A DNA stretch of 64,000 bases, from NCBI GenBank assembly GCA_019358875.1, contig JAHHIF010000009.1:1-64000 (forward strand), in the 5' to 3' direction. Under the pieces are notes generated by a model that worked only from the letters and a program-made list of their open reading frames with translations, had not been told where the DNA came from and ran no database searches. Shown here piece by piece: positions 63,242 through 64,000 of this stretch (the first letter of the stretch is position 1; every line of letters starts with the position of its first letter). The position numbers and the translations under genes were made by a program. This stretch comes from Symplocastrum torsivum CPER-KK1. GTDB lineage: Bacteria; Cyanobacteriota; Cyanobacteriia; Cyanobacteriales; Coleofasciculaceae.

Positions 63242-64000
63242 ATGGCTCAATTCTTCCTCGAAACGGCTTGGTTGATACCTTGCTATGCGCTAATTGGTTC
63301 AATTTTAGCGATACCTTGGTCTCCTAGCATTATCCGTCGCACGGGACCTAGACCAGCCGGTTACATCAATGCATTAATGACCCTCGTCGCATTCTTGCAC
63401 GGTTTAATTGCTTTACCAGCGACTTGGAATCAACCCGCACAAGAAATACTAATTCCTTGGCTTCAAGTTGTCGATCTCGATCTGACCATTCCCTTGGAAT
63501 TTTCTTCGATTACCATTGGCGCGACCCTAGTCATTACAGGGATAAACCTGCTGGCACAAATCTACGCTATTGGTTACATGGAGATGGATTGGGGTTGGGC
63601 ACGCTTCTATGCGCTACTGGCATTATTTGAAGCTGGGATGTGTGCGCTTGCCCTCTGCAACTCCTTGTTTTTCAGCTACATTATTCTGGAAATCCTCACC
63701 CTCGGAACTTACCTCTTAGTCGGGTTTTGGTTCAATCAGTCTTTGGTGGTTACAGGTGCTAGAGATGCGTTCTTAACCAAGCGGGTGGGCGATTTATTTC
63801 TGCTGATGGGGGTTATTGCTATCTATCCCTTAGCAGGAACCTGGAATTTTTCGGAACTCGCCGAATGGGCAAGTACGGCAAACGTAGACCCAAAAGTTGC
63901 GGCGCTATTAGGTTTGGCTTTAATTGCAGGACCGATGGGCAAATGTGCCCAGTTTCCTCTCCATCTGTGGCTGGATTTAGCGATGGAAGGGCCAGTTCCC
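63242..64000 (+). CDS. ndhF3: NAD(P)H-quinone oxidoreductase subunit NdhF3 (5' part)
   Basis: 253 codons to the window end, no stop yet. MAQFFLETAWLIPCYALIGS, PWSPSIIRRTGPRPAGYINA, AQIYAIGYMEMDWGWARFYA, SYIILEILTLGTYLLVGFWF and TKRVGDLFLLMGV identify NdhF3, the proton-pumping-type subunit of the CO2-uptake NDH-1MS complex in the thylakoid, which works with NdhD3 and CupA. ATG 63242 is preceded by AAGGTAAGG. NdhF4 is the alternative; the TGPRPAGYxN part favours NdhF3. Remaining genes should lie beyond the window. Confidence 0.9.
   Translation, partial: MAQFFLETAWLIPCYALIGSILAIPWSPSIIRRTGPRPAGYINALMTLVAFLHGLIALPATWNQPAQEILIPWLQVVDLDLTIPLEFSSITIGATLVITGINLLAQIYAIGYMEMDWGWARFYALLALFEAGMCALALCNSLFFSYIILEILTLGTYLLVGFWFNQSLVVTGARDAFLTKRVGDLFLLMGVIAIYPLAGTWNFSELAEWASTANVDPKVAALLGLALIAGPMGKCAQFPLHLWLDLAMEGPVP

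Noticed and set aside
1..64000. tRNA or rRNA genes
   Set aside because: Scanned by eye for T-loop and anticodon patterns and conserved rRNA segments; none seen. A tRNAscan run would be decisive.

Overview
The window reads as a chromosomal segment of a cyanobacterium, probably a large-genome filamentous or colonial one. Support: the palindrome GCGATCGC (HIP1) recurs throughout, inside and between genes; several families are typical of cyanobacteria (DUF1816, DUF3370 with SLH domains, a thylakoid photosystem I accumulation factor, HisIE, class III PHA synthase, NdhF3); heptad-type repeats and dispersed hairpin elements fill many intergenic gaps. No tRNA, rRNA or CRISPR array was seen.

Layout. 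1-7.2 kb: an IS630-type HTH remnant, a molybdopterin-domain lipoprotein, a HAMP class III nucleotidyl cyclase, an SLH/DUF3370 envelope protein, a Uma2 protein and a small secreted protein. 7.2-15.6 kb: a tyrosine recombinase next to a compact polyhydroxyalkanoate (PHA) locus on the minus strand, phaA-phaB-hydrolase-SDR-phaE-small membrane protein-phaC, with a probable phasin gene divergent from phaA. 15.9-19.2 kb: a NACHT NTPase, then, on the same strand, two tandem threonine-rich leader peptides, each followed by an intrinsic terminator and each able to form its own antiterminator, then a TIGR03643-family gene. I consider this tandem attenuator the most novel item. 19.3-28.3 kb: secreted and envelope proteins, the lipid II amidation pair gatD and murT with a Uma2 gene between them, a hotdog thioesterase and a PII-like protein. 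28.5-38.2 kb: an ABC-2 exporter pair, pgmB with a GH65 phosphorylase, a methyltransferase, hisIE, chaB and hemL (TTG start). 38.3-47.4 kb: cupin/HxlR divergent pair, DUF202, YajQ, MAPEG, a DprA-like protein, cysA, small unknowns, a photosystem I factor, a threonine dehydratase-type enzyme and a sugar-nucleotide epimerase. 47.7-53 kb: two multidomain histidine kinases, the second overlapping a MNT/HEPN toxin-antitoxin pair. 53-56.1 kb: small membrane proteins and an SGNH-type lipoprotein. 56.3-62.2 kb: a guanidine-I riboswitch with its expression-platform terminator, then gdmH, hypA, hypB and an ABC importer, a complete guanidine uptake and hydrolysis operon. 62.2-64 kb: repeats, a GGDEF remnant and the 5' part of ndhF3, cut by the window end.

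How genes work together: phaA and phaB make 3-hydroxybutyryl-CoA, PhaC/PhaE polymerise it and the phasin candidate coats granules. PgmB and the GH65 enzyme form a disaccharide phosphorolysis pair. GatD/MurT amidate lipid II. In the guanidine operon the riboswitch senses guanidine, the ABC genes import it, HypA/HypB deliver nickel and GdmH hydrolyses it to urea and ammonia. All functional statements come from reading motifs and family recollection; no searches were run.
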